Of a stretch of 64,000 nt of DNA, positions 11,001 through 21,499 are shown piece after piece. Location of the stretch: assembly GCF_052857255.1 (NCBI RefSeq), contig NC_135505.1, positions 47,925,507-47,989,506 on the forward strand, given 5' to 3'. Origin of the DNA: Amblyomma americanum (Eukaryota > Arthropoda > Arachnida > Ixodida > Ixodidae). The position numbers and the translations under genes are program-made. Each line of letters starts with the position of its first letter. Within the stretch, counting starts at the first letter, position 1. The notes under the pieces are model-generated. The model saw nothing but the letters and a program-made list of their open reading frames with translations. It ran no database searches and had not been told where the DNA came from.

Positions 11001-13427
11001 GTTGCGTACGCTTGAAAGTTCTTGATTGAAAGTACTGAAAGAAGTACAAGATCTGTTTTCTAACATGTCTCATCACGAAAACCTCTTCCCTTGCTTATTT
11101 CTACTCATTGGAAATTAAACGGTCATCTACGACAAGGTATCTTTATGTATGTTGTGCAAGCGCATTGCTTCTCACCAAAACCTGAATTGAAATTTATTTG
11201 GTTTTTAGGGCCTTCAGCGCTCTAGACGAGTCACTGAACCAAAATATAGGCAGATTAGAAGACAGACTTGCAGACGAGGGTGCGTATCGCAGTGCGCTAA
11301 GCACTGCAGCCCGGGGACACACCCTCGATTTGTGTGTAGCCCCAGTTTTGGTCATTAAGCGTGGTGCTGAATATTTTTTGAAGGCCGAACTTCCTTCAAG
11401 TTCCTTCTGCTGCATTTACACCTTTTCCTTTGATTTCAGGGCTTTTGAAAATTTCGGATTTACCACGTTTTAAGTCCTCCGAGGAAGCTATAGTATAGTA
11501 ACCGGAACTACAATGCGTCTTCGGTACTGTGTGCGTGTTCTCGGGCTTTATGCGCCCCAGCGGCAATTGTTCGGTTTTAACAGTGCCTAACTCGAGGTTC
11601 CAATCAGAAGGAGCTGCATCTTTTTCGGCTGAGATCTCCAACGATTCGAAGAGTGACGTGGCATGCGTTTAGCGTGGCATCTTTTTGTTCGATAAGCTCA
11701 GTTTTCACCTGTAAGATATGTGAAGAAAAACATTGCGTCCTTGGACCCGCATAGTGTAAGGGGTGGGCGCGGAAGGGACTTACATTCGTGGTTGATGTTC
11801 CACTCCTGTCATGCGTCCACCTGAGTGAGACAATTTTTTTTTCAACATTGAAACTCATTCATGGCTTCAAATACAATCTATGCGAACATACGTTATGTAC
11901 AATATATACCGAACACAAGGCACGATTTTTACAGATTAATGTACATCAATACAGCTTGCTATTAGTATTGTTGTACGATTAAGGTGCTTAAATTTAAGGG
12001 GAGAAAACTTGGTACACGGTATAATTACCTCTACATGAATTGAAGCCACATGGAGGCTTTGATTCTGAGTACAGTGCTCGGCTTGTCCGGTATGCATTGT
12101 GTGGTGTGTTTTTCGTTTCTTCGTATGCGCAGTTCATTGCACTAATGCAATCCTCTTCACATCGACTGCTAAAAGGGACATACAATCTCTTGTTTTGTGT
12201 GAAACCTGTAACGGATGCGGTTATTTTGTTCGTAGTTGGAAGGGGGGCCACCATAAGTAATCACAATGACATAAGATAGAGACGTAATAAATATAATTTG
12301 AGCGGAGCTTAATTCTGAAGGAAACAGCGGTGGAACGTTCGTTTAAGTGGAGAGAAACTGTTTCTTGGCTTAGCTCACAAGACACAGCTCATTGCGCAGA
12401 GGCCTTTTAATACAACAAAAAATGGTAACAAAATAGCATTGTCTGCCGAGTAAATGAAAATTGCGTCGCTTACTTTTGCTGAAATCCTGAAGAGTAGCGC
12501 GATGAAAAACAACATGTGTCGCATGTTTTATGAACAGCTGCTGTGGATTACGTTCTTGGTTCCTGCTGGGCGCAACCGAAGGATCAAGATTTATATAGAA
12601 GAGATGCATCTGGATATGTACTGTGCATTAGCGGTTTAAACGCGCGAAAAGTAGTCACATGAGAAACCTTTTAGGAGATTTATGTTCCGCTCCAAACGCA
12701 TTTCTAATGACCTTTCAGAGACAGAATGTGTCCCCAAATTGACGCTTTTCGGCTGTGTGAGACGTTGTCACATGAGAGAGAGAGTGCACCCACGTTTTAG
12801 TCTTTGAAAATCGGTTCATGACCGCTTTTTTTACGGCAAGTTTTTTCGAACACAAAAAACTACGCCAAGATAGCCCGCGGTCTTTGGGCTAGCTTTACAG
12901 AGAAAGGGGAAAAAAAATTGGCGGTGCATTTTTCAATTCGTAGGGGGAGTATGAAATATTTTGCCATTACTGTCCTCCTTCGTGATGCTCTAAACATAGT
13001 ACACACTACAATCACGAGTCCTGCCTTTCAATCCAATGTTTTTTCATTTTCTCCTTCCCGGCATTTACTTAAATATATGTCCGCTAGGTAGAAAGTATTA
13101 ACAAAGTAAAAAAAGAGGCTGTAATAAAATCAGCGCAATTTGTAATCATGCGTAACTGTGCACATACAAAGCTTAAGATGAAAGTGCAATGCCGCAAAAG
13201 ACAATGAAGCGAAAAATATTCATAACGCCAGAAACACACACCGACTACTAAAATTCAGCGAAGTTATGTTTTGATTGCCCTCGACTATGAAAGTATTTGC
13301 CCAATTATCTACTTTCCCGACAGAAATGTACACAGCATAAACTTACGATGGCGGGAAATACTCAAAGATGCATCATACCAAAAAAATTAGTATGTTTACA
13401 CTTCACACAATCTTTCCAGGGTTCGTT
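11001..13427. other. unrecognised stretch
   Basis: ORFs of 60-91 codons overlap on both strands (for example 11198-11473 and 12040-12279). None has a recognised domain, and the A-run/T-run-rich base pattern looks non-coding. Confidence 0.5.
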
Positions 13428-13600
13428 TGTTTAACATCGATGGCGCCGGCACGCGACTTTCTTGTTTTGTTTTTGAGGCGAGATGTGACTTTGCTACCTC
13501 GACCTCTTTTCCAGCCGGATCCATCTGCTGGCATCTATTTTTTTTTTACTTCCCTTCCTTTGCGCTGCCTCGCCGCGGCGGTACCTTTATAACAGGAGAC
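13428..13600 (+). repeat. possible LTR fragment related to the gypsy-2 LTR
   Basis: The start tgttt, then gccggcacgcg and gttttgtttttgaggc, parallels 18727-18790 (tgttt, gccggcacgcgg, gttttgtttgtgaggc). Both runs begin with TG, as LTRs do. Similarity fades after about 70 bp and no internal gypsy sequence adjoins it, so it may be a solo or truncated LTR. Confidence 0.35.
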
Positions 13601-14479
13601 AGTTAGGGCTGTACAGTCCCCCTTTTCTCGCCAACAACCTTCCACTTAGCCTTTCTCGTCAAGCTTAGAACCTCAAGAACTAACATTAATACCCTTAGCA
13701 ATGTCCTCTTGTCCACAATTGGTCGTGACATCCAGACATGTTCATTTGACAACTGATTTTATACTTTGCAATTTATTCCTTGCTGTTTCAGCATAACAAA
13801 ACCTCCCTGTTTCTTCTCCATCATTGTTCCTTTACCTGCTCCATCATAGTTCCGTCTTCCCTCTTATGTTTTACCCGGCAGCGATAGTCGCGTGTGTACT
13901 CTCTCCCTCTCTTGTGCTTGCTCTCAAGTGCTTGCTGTTAACACTACTATCTGCATTGTCCTTTCCTAGTACTGGTGGTCATACTCACTTCCTTTCTTGA
14001 CTTTTCATTCTGCGTCTCCTTGCTATTCCTGCAGTCTTTCGGAGTCACTCCTGCACAGCTGCTCGAGATCCAGGCTTTTGTGACCTATTTTCCTATCTTG
14101 CCCACGCACATCCAGTTAACATCCACATCTTCTGCGCTGGCGTGTCTGCCATTGTTTCATACAATGGGGATGGCAGCTTTATTCACTGCATTTGTGCCAA
14201 CCTTTCTCTACGTTTTAGTTTCCCGCATTATGAAAACGGCGCTTCCTTTCCAGTGCACGAACACGCTACGTCAGTGTGGCTTTTCATTCCTCAGCCCTGT
14301 CTAGTCGCGCCATTAACACGCAACATCCGCTCATGACATCAGCTCCTTCCGGCTCTTCAAACAAATCAAACCTTGCTTCTTTCACGCTCACGAACTTCTT
14401 ATTATCTCTATAGAAAACCGGCTTTTCGTTTAATATCTTGGTATCATTTAATAATTTTTACCGCAAAAATGAGTACGGC
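13601..14479. other. unrecognised pyrimidine-rich stretch
   Basis: CT-rich on the plus strand, with a 109-codon ORF (13975-14304). Its composition reflects the pyrimidine bias rather than a recognisable protein. Confidence 0.45.
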
Positions 14480-14480
14480 C

Positions 14481-14615
14481 GCCGCGGTGGTTCAGTGGCT
14501 ATGGCGCTCTGCTGTTGACCCGAAAGACCCGGGCCTGATCCCGGACGCGGAGGTCGAATTTCGCTTTGAGTCGCTTTGCGACGTTAAACCATCATCAACC
14601 AAACAAAAATTGAGT
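14481..14615 (+). mobile_element. SINE (Ruka-like) with internal deletion
   Basis: The head gccgccgcggtggttcagtg and a B-box-like cctgatcccgg are followed directly by the 3' end gcgacgttaaaccatcatca. The middle block with gcacgttaaagaacccc is missing. Confidence 0.75.
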
Positions 14616-15095
14616 ACAATACGTATATTCTCGAAGACCACGTGAAAAATCGAGTTCTAATAAATTCTGTCAAATGAAAACACAAAAGTAAAAATACTAC
14701 CTCTCGCTTCATCACGAAGTACACTTTTTTTATTCTTGGAGAAGCTTAGTAAGAACTATTACGACAAAATTGAGCTTAGACACTCTGATTTGCGCAAAGG
14801 GGTGGTTAAGGCGTTGAGGTAATGTATGTGAAATCTGGCTGTGATAAACTCTGTTGTTCATCCACAGAAGCTAAAAAATCCAAATGATACCATGCACTTG
14901 TCAGTGGTTCATGTTTCAAGACGACGAAAAAAAAAAAACCTTCGAACACATTTGACGATGAGCTCCCACATTGGAATGGCCCGTACGTCCTTGCAAGATT
15001 TGGCGTCGCATCCGATCACATCCAAAAATTCTGAACAAAAGCGTTTTAGAACGACAACGGGTTTACGAACCCAGTTTCTTCATATTCCCGCCTCG
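14616..15095. other. unrecognised stretch before gypsy-1
   Basis: No family recognised. Part of 15010-15095 could be the diverged start of the gypsy-1 5' LTR, but I could not align it with the 3' LTR. Confidence 0.4.
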
Positions 15096-15202
15096 TGTTC
15101 TCAGGTGGCGCTGGAAGCTGACGGCGACAAAGTGTATCACGCTGGCTAGGTGCCGAACTCTGTCTTCTGTATATGAATTTTGCCGCTCTTACTTCCGTGA
15201 CA
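15096..15202 (+). repeat. gypsy-1 5' LTR (3' portion)
   Basis: From tctcaggtggcgctgg through cgctggctaggtgccgaact to cttccgtgaca it aligns with 18374-18498. It ends in CA, as LTRs do. Just after it is tgttttggtgtaggcgct, whose TGG could be the start of a primer-binding site. The upstream LTR part is not recognisable. Confidence 0.6.
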
Positions 15203-15382
15203 TGTTTTGGTGTAGGCGCTGGGTAAAAATCTCTGTATATGTCCTATACTCTTCCGGATACCCTGGGCTCCAGTTATTTGCTAGTTGACACTCCGGTGCA
15301 CCGTGCTAGCTGGAGAAACCAAGGCCTACCTCCCGAGCACAAGCCTTTGGCGTTCACCAAGGCCCACACACATCGATCTGTC

Positions 15383-16281
15383 ATGCAAGCTGCGGCCTAC
15401 TACACTCTACAGAATCCGCTCTTGCCCAAGCCATTCCACGGCAGTCAGAAGACGTAGAAGACTGCCTTGGTAGAAGACTCCCTCGCCTCGTTTAACCAGC
15501 GGGACGCCACCGCGAAGCTTTGCGACGTCTTCTTCAGCCTGGACGATGGCACTCGTACCTAGTACGAGAACCGAGAAGACGTCTTAACATCATGGCACGA
15601 GTTCCGCCGATGCCTGCAGCACTGATCGTCGACAACGGGCTGAACGAGCTTTCCAGCCTCGCGTTCAGATGCAGAACGATACTGTAACGATGCACGTGCA
15701 GGGCATGACCCAGCTCTTCCGGCGAGCTGATCCGGCCATGCCCGAAGAGAAAAAGGTGCGTCACCTCACGAGCGGTATTAAAGAGCAACTGTTCTCTGGC
15801 CTCTTGCGCAGTCCACCAGGGACTGTTGCTGAGTTTTTTACGGAATCGGTCACAATAGAGATAGTGCTTCTGCGGCGGTCTACGAGCTACAACAGGCCGG
15901 TACTCGCCGATTCGGTTACGGTGCCGCTTCCAGCCTTCGGGGCTAACCCTGAACTTCTCCGCGACCTGATCCGCTCCGTTGTGCGCGAAGAGCTCCAGAC
16001 GCTTTTCGGTGCTCCCCACCCGACGAAAAGCTCTCTCGCTAGCCTCGTCTGCGAAGAGGTCCAAGCGCTTAGGCCTTCATCCTCGTGCGCTGACTCACTG
16101 TCCTTTACCACGGAGTGCCATCGGCCAACGTATGCTGAAGGCTTGCGACGTCGTGCGCCATCTTCGGCCCCGTTCCTTTCGTCCAATGACAGCTCACTGC
16201 TTTCTGCGAACCCCGAAACGTGCAACGACAATCGGCGATCACCCAGCGGAAGACGGTGCAGTGGTGTGCCCCAAGCCGGGG
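15383..16281 (+). pseudogene. gypsy-1 Gag
   Basis: Capsid-type Gag (retrotrans_gag family). Translation starts near MQAAAYYTLQNP at 15383 and runs through VEDSLASFNQ and DVFFSLDDGTRT with in-frame stops. It continues in the open piece 15669-16281 with MTQLFRRADPAMPEEKK and RSPPGTVAEF. The same blocks occur in gypsy-2 Gag (LFRRADPAMPEEKK against FGRADHHITEEKK). The C-terminal zinc knuckle is missing because the Penelope-like fragment starts at about 16282. Confidence 0.7.
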
Positions 16282-16735
16282 ACGTCGATGTGTCAAACCG
16301 GCCGATGTGTCAACGAAAAATTAAAGGAGCATGACTATAATCTCTCACGTGGCCCCATGTAGGCCACATAGCCAAACACTGCAGAAACTGCAAAAGTGAT
16401 GTAGATGATGAGGAAGATGACATCGATAGCTGCAAGCCACTGTACAACGAGTGCGTTGTGATAGATAGAAACCGCGACTCGCTGACAAGAGAAATTTTAG
16501 AAACACACATGATAGCAAGGCTCGCAGAAGTTTGTATAAGCGCACCCTCCTAATCGCTATCAGAAAAAGATACCCGTTAAATTGACTGCATTGTCTTGAG
16601 TTTTTTATATATATTGGTGACCTGTGTGCATTGCCTTCCAGTTCTGGCCGCCAATCGGGTAATTATTGCGGCTGGCAGCTAATAAAGATTTCAATTTTGA
16701 GTCAGCGCTGCGTTGCGCTGAGTCCTTCTACGCCC
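16282..16735 (+). mobile_element. Penelope-like element, 3' end with GIY-YIG endonuclease C terminus
   Basis: The reading frame has CQTGRCVNEKLKEHDYNL, matching the conserved GQTGRCVNxRLxEH block of the Penelope GIY-YIG domain. After a stop it continues as GHIAKHCRNC, then LYNECVVIDRNRDSLTREIL and ICISAPS-like VCISAPS ending at a stop near 16552. His and Cys residues of the PLE-specific motif are present. The 3' UTR holds aataaagatttc near 16681. The copy is 5'-truncated and interrupts gypsy-1 between gag and pol. Confidence 0.75.
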
Positions 16736-16789
16736 CGTTCACTGCGCTGTAGTTAGAGAATATACAAACCAACTCGCCCAACCACTTAA

Positions 16790-17197
16790 ATTGTCGATCT
16801 TCTTAAGCACCGCATCATAACTCCCGACGATGCCTGCCCTATCCGCCAGCAGCCGCACCATATCTCACCGACTTAATGTGACACGATCCAAACGCAGGGG
16901 TAGGAGATCCTTTCTCATGGAATCATTCAACCTTCGAGCAGCCCGTGGTCGTCACCTGTCATGCTGGTGAAGAAAAAGGATAAGACCCTCCGCTGCTGTG
17001 TTGATCATCGAAAGCTAAACAACGTCCCTAAAGGACGTCTACTGGTGTGCCGTTATTTCGGACCTTACAGAGTTGTGCGCCATGTCCCGGAAGTGACCTA
17101 CGATGTTATTCCCAACGGGACTGTGCAGCCTCAGCGTCACCCACCCTGCCCTGAGGTCTTGCACGTAGTCCGCTTCAAACCGTACTTCACGCGGTAA
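16790..17197 (+). pseudogene. gypsy-1 Pol: RT start fused to integrase C terminus by deletion
   Basis: The frame before 16961 has [20 protein letters not shown], followed by [14 protein letters not shown], the beginning of a Ty3/gypsy RT. Within a few codons it switches to [18 protein letters not shown] and [12 protein letters not shown], the integrase C-terminal region. Everything between (RT catalytic centre, RNase H, integrase core) is missing, yet the frame is kept across the join at about 17030. The product cannot be functional. Confidence 0.75.
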
Positions 17198-17274
17198 TGG
17201 GCAGTACGCTTTGCGTTCGTCTAATTGTCGCGTGGGACACCTTCTCCCGCCTCCCTTGACCATTCTGCTTTTGC

Positions 17275-18262
17275 AGTCAACCCTTATAGCCATCCCTCGA
17301 CACATCCATACACCTCTCGTTGTGAAACCCCTTCCTCGAAACGTCTATCCCCAATATCACATCCCTCGCCGCGTAGCTCGCGCTAATGCCCTCCATAAGT
17401 ATTATGGGCAAGCACACGATGCCCTTTGGGTAGAAGCCGCATGTACAGCGCATGAAGCGGTAGCAGTTGCCTACAATCCAACACTACCTCACCCCCTAAC
17501 TCACCGTCTTCCCTCGGGCTCTACGCCTGAGGAGGCAGAGGAGACTGCCATCGCCCTAGCCCTTGCACATTCGGACGCTCAATACATCTTCAGCGACTCC
17601 AAAACGGCTCTGTCCACCTTTGCCAGGGGCAGGATGCACGCCCCTGCCTGGCAATTGTTGAACACCCCTACTCAAAATTTACCGCGCAGGGTAGAGCTTC
17701 AGTGGGTGCCGGCTCACTCTGGCAACCCTGGAAACGTGGCTGCCGATAAATTGGCCCGCGGTCTGATTTGCCGGGCTCAGGACAGTCTCGATCCAGGATT
17801 CTCGAGGGAGCGGGCGCACACCTTTGCGGAGCTCACCAAATATCCCGTTTGGACTGTCGGACTTACCCTCCTCCCCACCCCTCTCTTACGCACTCCCAAC
17901 AGATCCTCTTCAGACGCCTCCAGACCCGCTCTCTGTCATCCCCTCAGCTTTTATTCCACTATTGCGGCACATCGCCTGCATGCTCCCTATGCGGTAACCC
18001 CCACGCCACACTCTCCCATATCCTTTTCGGCTGCCCTGCTGACCCTCCTCCGCGGGGACAGCACGCCATCTCGAGCTGGGAGGACTGGGAGGTCCTGCTT
18101 ATGTCTGCAGACCCGACATCGCAGCTTGCTGCGGTGACTCGGGCTGCCGACGTCATGTCCCGGCATGACCTACTTGATGCAGTGCGGGACCGCGCAGTGG
18201 CCCAGGGACCCAGCTGGGTCTAAAACTCACTTTCTGAATAAAGTTTTTCTGTCTGTCTGTCT
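17275..18262 (+). mobile_element. RNase-H LINE, 5'-truncated copy
   Basis: Coding begins with VVKPLPRNVYPQYH near 17310. RNase H follows (WVEAACTA, STPEEAEETAIALAL, IFSDSKTALS, WVPAHSGNPGNVAADKLARG), with the first catalytic Asp replaced by Glu. After one frame change near 17830 comes the C-terminal domain with CGTSPACSLCGNPHATLSHI and SWEDWEVLLMSADPTSQ, ending at a stop at 18221-18223. The copy ends at 18237-18262 with aataaagtttttctgtctg and more TCTG units. It lies between the gypsy-1 integrase end and the 3' LTR. Confidence 0.8.
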
Positions 18263-18314
18263 GCTCTTGCGCTAATCTTTTTGTTTCCATTCCATCACTC
18301 GTGTCCCACCCCTG

Positions 18315-18498
18315 TGTTATATTTTTTTTGCGACGGAAGGGGAGTAATGCCACCTGGGGTTTTCAGGTGGCGCTGTAAGCCAAAAACAACTAAAGTGACT
18401 AAAGTGACTAAAGTGACGACGAAGTGCATCGCGCTGGCTAGCTGCCGAGCTCTGCCTGTCTTCTGTCTGTGAATTTTGCAGCTCTGTCTTCCGTGACA
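18315..18498 (+). repeat. gypsy-1 3' LTR
   Basis: Starts tgttatattttttttgcgac and ends ttccgtgaca, so it has TG...CA ends and is about 184 bp. Its 3' part matches the 5' LTR. It carries three tandem copies of a 10-bp unit (actaaagtga) at about 18389-18418 that the 5' LTR lacks. Confidence 0.6.
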
Positions 18499-18726
18499 AT
18501 ATATTGAAAAATTTCACTATAACAATCAATACATACGCAGCTCTCTCATTGACAGGCTCAAATTTTTTACGATTAATCTTTTCGCTGTCGTCAGAAGCCG
18601 TACCCAATGGGTTTCTGAGGTAATCTTAACTGATCGACACGAGCAACGGAAACAATCTAAAGAAAGATTTTGCTACACATCGCAAAACTGAACCATTCCA
18701 TCCAATATTACCGCAAATTTTTGTAC

Positions 18727-19096
18727 TGTTTGGTTATTCTTTAGGCCTGCCGGCACGCGGTTTTATCGTTTTGTTTGTGAGGCAAGAATCGGCCCGATTT
18801 CATCTAGATTTATCTAGATTGATCGCATCATGCTGGAGTCGATTCTACATTGTTCCTCACTGTTGTGGTAACTTTGCACGCCGTATCTAGAAAGCTCGCT
18901 ATGAGTTTTAAATGGAGCACTGCCGAACGCGGCGGGCATTCTGTTCAACGACTGCCGAGCAATTTTGTTGCTTTCGCCATCGCCGAGTCATTCAGCCCGT
19001 TGTGATGCAGGTCAGCGCAATAAACAAGTTTCTTCGTCTAGCATTCTTCTTTTAGAAATTCTGGTTGTCTTCGGCACTCCTAGAACTCCCGTCACA
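18727..19096 (+). repeat. gypsy-2 5' LTR (probable)
   Basis: Begins with TGTTT at 18727 and ends cccgtcaca at 19096. It contains aataaacaagtttcttc near 19020 as a polyadenylation region. It lies directly upstream of the gag start, and tctggtgaag shortly after it may be a degraded primer-binding site. No second LTR is available for comparison, so the limits are tentative. Confidence 0.45.
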
Positions 19097-19174
19097 GATA
19101 CTTGATATCTGGTGAAGTGTTGGGCACCATTGAACCTGCAGTGCTCAGAAGATGGAGGGCAGCATTGCATCATC

Positions 19175-20330
19175 ACGTATAATTCATCAGCAGCCACGTG
19201 ATCCTCCCGTATTTAGGCGTCTACCCCAAGATGCCGAGGAATAGCTGGACCAATTTGAGCTTGTGGCGACATTCAACGAATGGAACGAGATGGATGGATG
19301 AACGAAGGATAAATAGGACGACGTGCTTTCTTCATGAATGGCCCAACTTAAACATAGTATGGAAATTGAAAGACTTCCATAAGAACATAGAAGGAATTCA
19401 GGAAAGTACTGGTGAAAAAAAAGCCGAACTATTGCCTGAGACGTGCATCTAACTTCCAAATGAGACCGTCCGTGCGTACACCAAAGAGACGTGCCCTACA
19501 TTCGGACGCGCTGACCATCACATAACAGAGGAGAAGAAGGTGCTATATTTGATGCGGGGAATCAGATAATTTTTTGCCGGATTGATCCGAAACCCACTCA
19601 ATACCGTTGCCGAGTTCACAACCGAAGCGCCTTCAATCAAGAAGGCCCTCGACATCTGGGCTCGGCATTATGACCGGACACCACCAGCCATCTGCATGAG
19701 CTGTGGGACACCTCAGCGACCAGTAATAACAGCCTACGGGACTTCATCCGTGGCAGAACCCGTGAATAGCCGCGACTGCTGCTATTCACCCCACAGTTGC
19801 GAGCAGCGACTTCATTGAATTGGTACGGGAAGAACCCCAATTCCTACAACCACAGGACCCCCAGGACATTCCCTACGCTGCCGCGGTGCCCACCCAAGTG
19901 CATCCTGCAAGAAAATTACGTATTGCCTCATGTAAAATAAAGGTTATCTAGAGTGAGCATGGCCGCTCCTGAAGAATGCCATTGTTGCTAGATCCGAAAT
20001 GTGTGAGCCTTGGCCCAAAGCCTTTGGTAGCAGACCCATTTTGACCTCGCAGGTTTCATGGTTAGCTATTGAAGTTAAATTAAAGGTTAAGTAGACAGCC
20101 TCGAAGATAGTAAAAGCAGCGGCCAGCCCCCCCCCCCCTCCCCCGCCCCCTCCCACCCCATAACAAGAAAGTGAGCAAGCAGCCCTGTGGCGCGCCCCAA
20201 ACACATCAATCGCCCGGCCGCCCACGTATACTGCAAGCTCAGCCAAGAAAAGCCGACTTATGGAGAACCTGATATCAGCCCCTTCACTCTTCTTCCATTA
20301 GGACAAGTCCGGCAGCATTCCACGCCACTG
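19175..20330 (+). pseudogene. gypsy-2 Gag
   Basis: The N terminus reads QPRDPPVFRRLPQDAEE, a stop, then LDQFELVATFNEWNEM near 19190-19285. After an interruption it resumes as LPNETVRAYTKETCPTFGRA near 19455 and RNPLNTVAEFTTEAPSIKKA near 19585-19645, then a basic segment to about 19930. A degraded zinc-knuckle region remains near 20300, with HC retained in SIPRHCPYRRMTLRG but the first two Cys lost. The 19940-20180 stretch, with a long C-run, looks like an unrelated insert. Confidence 0.65.
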
Positions 20331-20769
20331 CCCCTACAGACGAATGACACTGCGTGGCATTTAAATTCATGCCTCAGTACCCTACCTCGTTCAACGAACT
20401 TAAGACAACAACAGGTAACTGCGCCGAGACGATTGCAGTCGTCGGGATGTCTGCCACCACCAGCGTCCATGCCATGTTTTGCTGATACGCTGGCCGCAGA
20501 TACGCTGCGGCACTTCACGGAAGGTAATCTAGCCCCAACAGCGGAAACTAAAGAAAGCGACCTGTGGAAGTCAGGCTTGATCCCGACGAATCGACGAAGA
20601 TCCTCCAGCGACCACGCTGCATGAAGGCGCAGCAACCACGACGCCAATGCCTCATATAAAGAGCAGCCAGACCACTATGCGACGAGACTTCAGAAGGACG
20701 CGGCCTCCCAGAAAAGCCCCGAGGACGCGGCCTACCCACGATGCACAAACTCAATGAAGCCGCGACTCG

Positions 20770-21486
20770 ACACCGACGACGATGTGCAATTCAAGAGCCA
20801 GGAAATCTTGCCTCGAACTGGTTACCGATGGCGGGAAAGTTACCGCGGTAGTGAACACAGGAGCCAATCATTCTGTGATTAATGGAACATTTGGTGCGCA
20901 GCTGAGGCAAGTAAAGACCGCTTGGCAAGGCCCCCAGAATTGGCACCGTAGGAAGCCAGCTCAGCACGCCATCGGGATGATGCATAGCGCGACTGACTGC
21001 CAAGGATCATACCTGTCCTGCGAACAACGTAGTGTTGCAGCAATGTTCTCGTCACGTCCTATTGGGCATGGATTTTCTACAAGAACATTAGGTGATCATC
21101 GAGTTTCTTTCGAGCTCATCACGCATTCGACGGACGAAGCCATCCCTTCAATGGCATCCATGGAGCAGCATGTCACCCTAAGTGTCCCGGATGAACAAAT
21201 GTGCGTCCCACTCAGATCAAGGATCATAGTCACCGTAGGTGCTACGGATGCCAAAAACATGCAAGCTCTCATCGAGGGGAACATGGAGTTGCTTCTAGAG
21301 AATAGAATTGGCATCGCAAGAGGCATTGAACGTTTCAGCAATGACCGAGCTGAAGAGCTGCTGACGAACTTCAGCGAAGAATACGGACACGTTAATAAAG
21401 GAACAACGGTTCCTTTCTTCGACGAACTATCCGACGTTCGCGACGCCTTCCTCTTCTTCGATCGAGCCCCAGAAGATTCACCTTAG
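20770..21486 (+). pseudogene. gypsy-2 aspartic protease and linker to RT
   Basis: The 234-codon open piece carries the retropepsin fold blocks VTAVVNTGANHSVING and later RPIGHGFSTR (normally an ILGxDF-like strand). The catalytic DTG triplet is NTG here, so the protease is inactive. The rest (VPLRSRIIVTVGATD, IEGNMELLLENRIGIARGI, LLTNFSEEYGHVNKGTTV) is the linker before RT in this family. It ends at a stop at 21484-21486. Confidence 0.7.
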
Positions 21487-21499
21487 GAAGACCATAAGC

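Larger units (their letters stand above)
15096..18498 (+). mobile_element. gypsy-1: decayed Ty3/gypsy LTR retrotransposon with nested insertions
   Basis: Order on the plus strand: partial 5' LTR (15096-15202), gag (15383-16281), an inserted Penelope-like fragment (about 16282-16735), RT start fused to the integrase end (16790-17197), an inserted RNase-H LINE (about 17275-18262) and 3' LTR (18315-18498). The Gag family is the same as in gypsy-2. Protease, most of RT, RNase H and most of integrase are gone. Insertions from two other classes show it was a target after it died. Confidence 0.75.

Noticed and set aside
15534..16064. 176-codon minus-strand ORF opposite gypsy-1 Gag
   Set aside because: It is the antisense shadow of the Gag reading frame, with no motif of its own.
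18237..18270. Independent TCTG microsatellite
   Set aside because: It directly follows the LINE stop codon and an aataaa signal, so it is the 3' tail of the RNase-H LINE.
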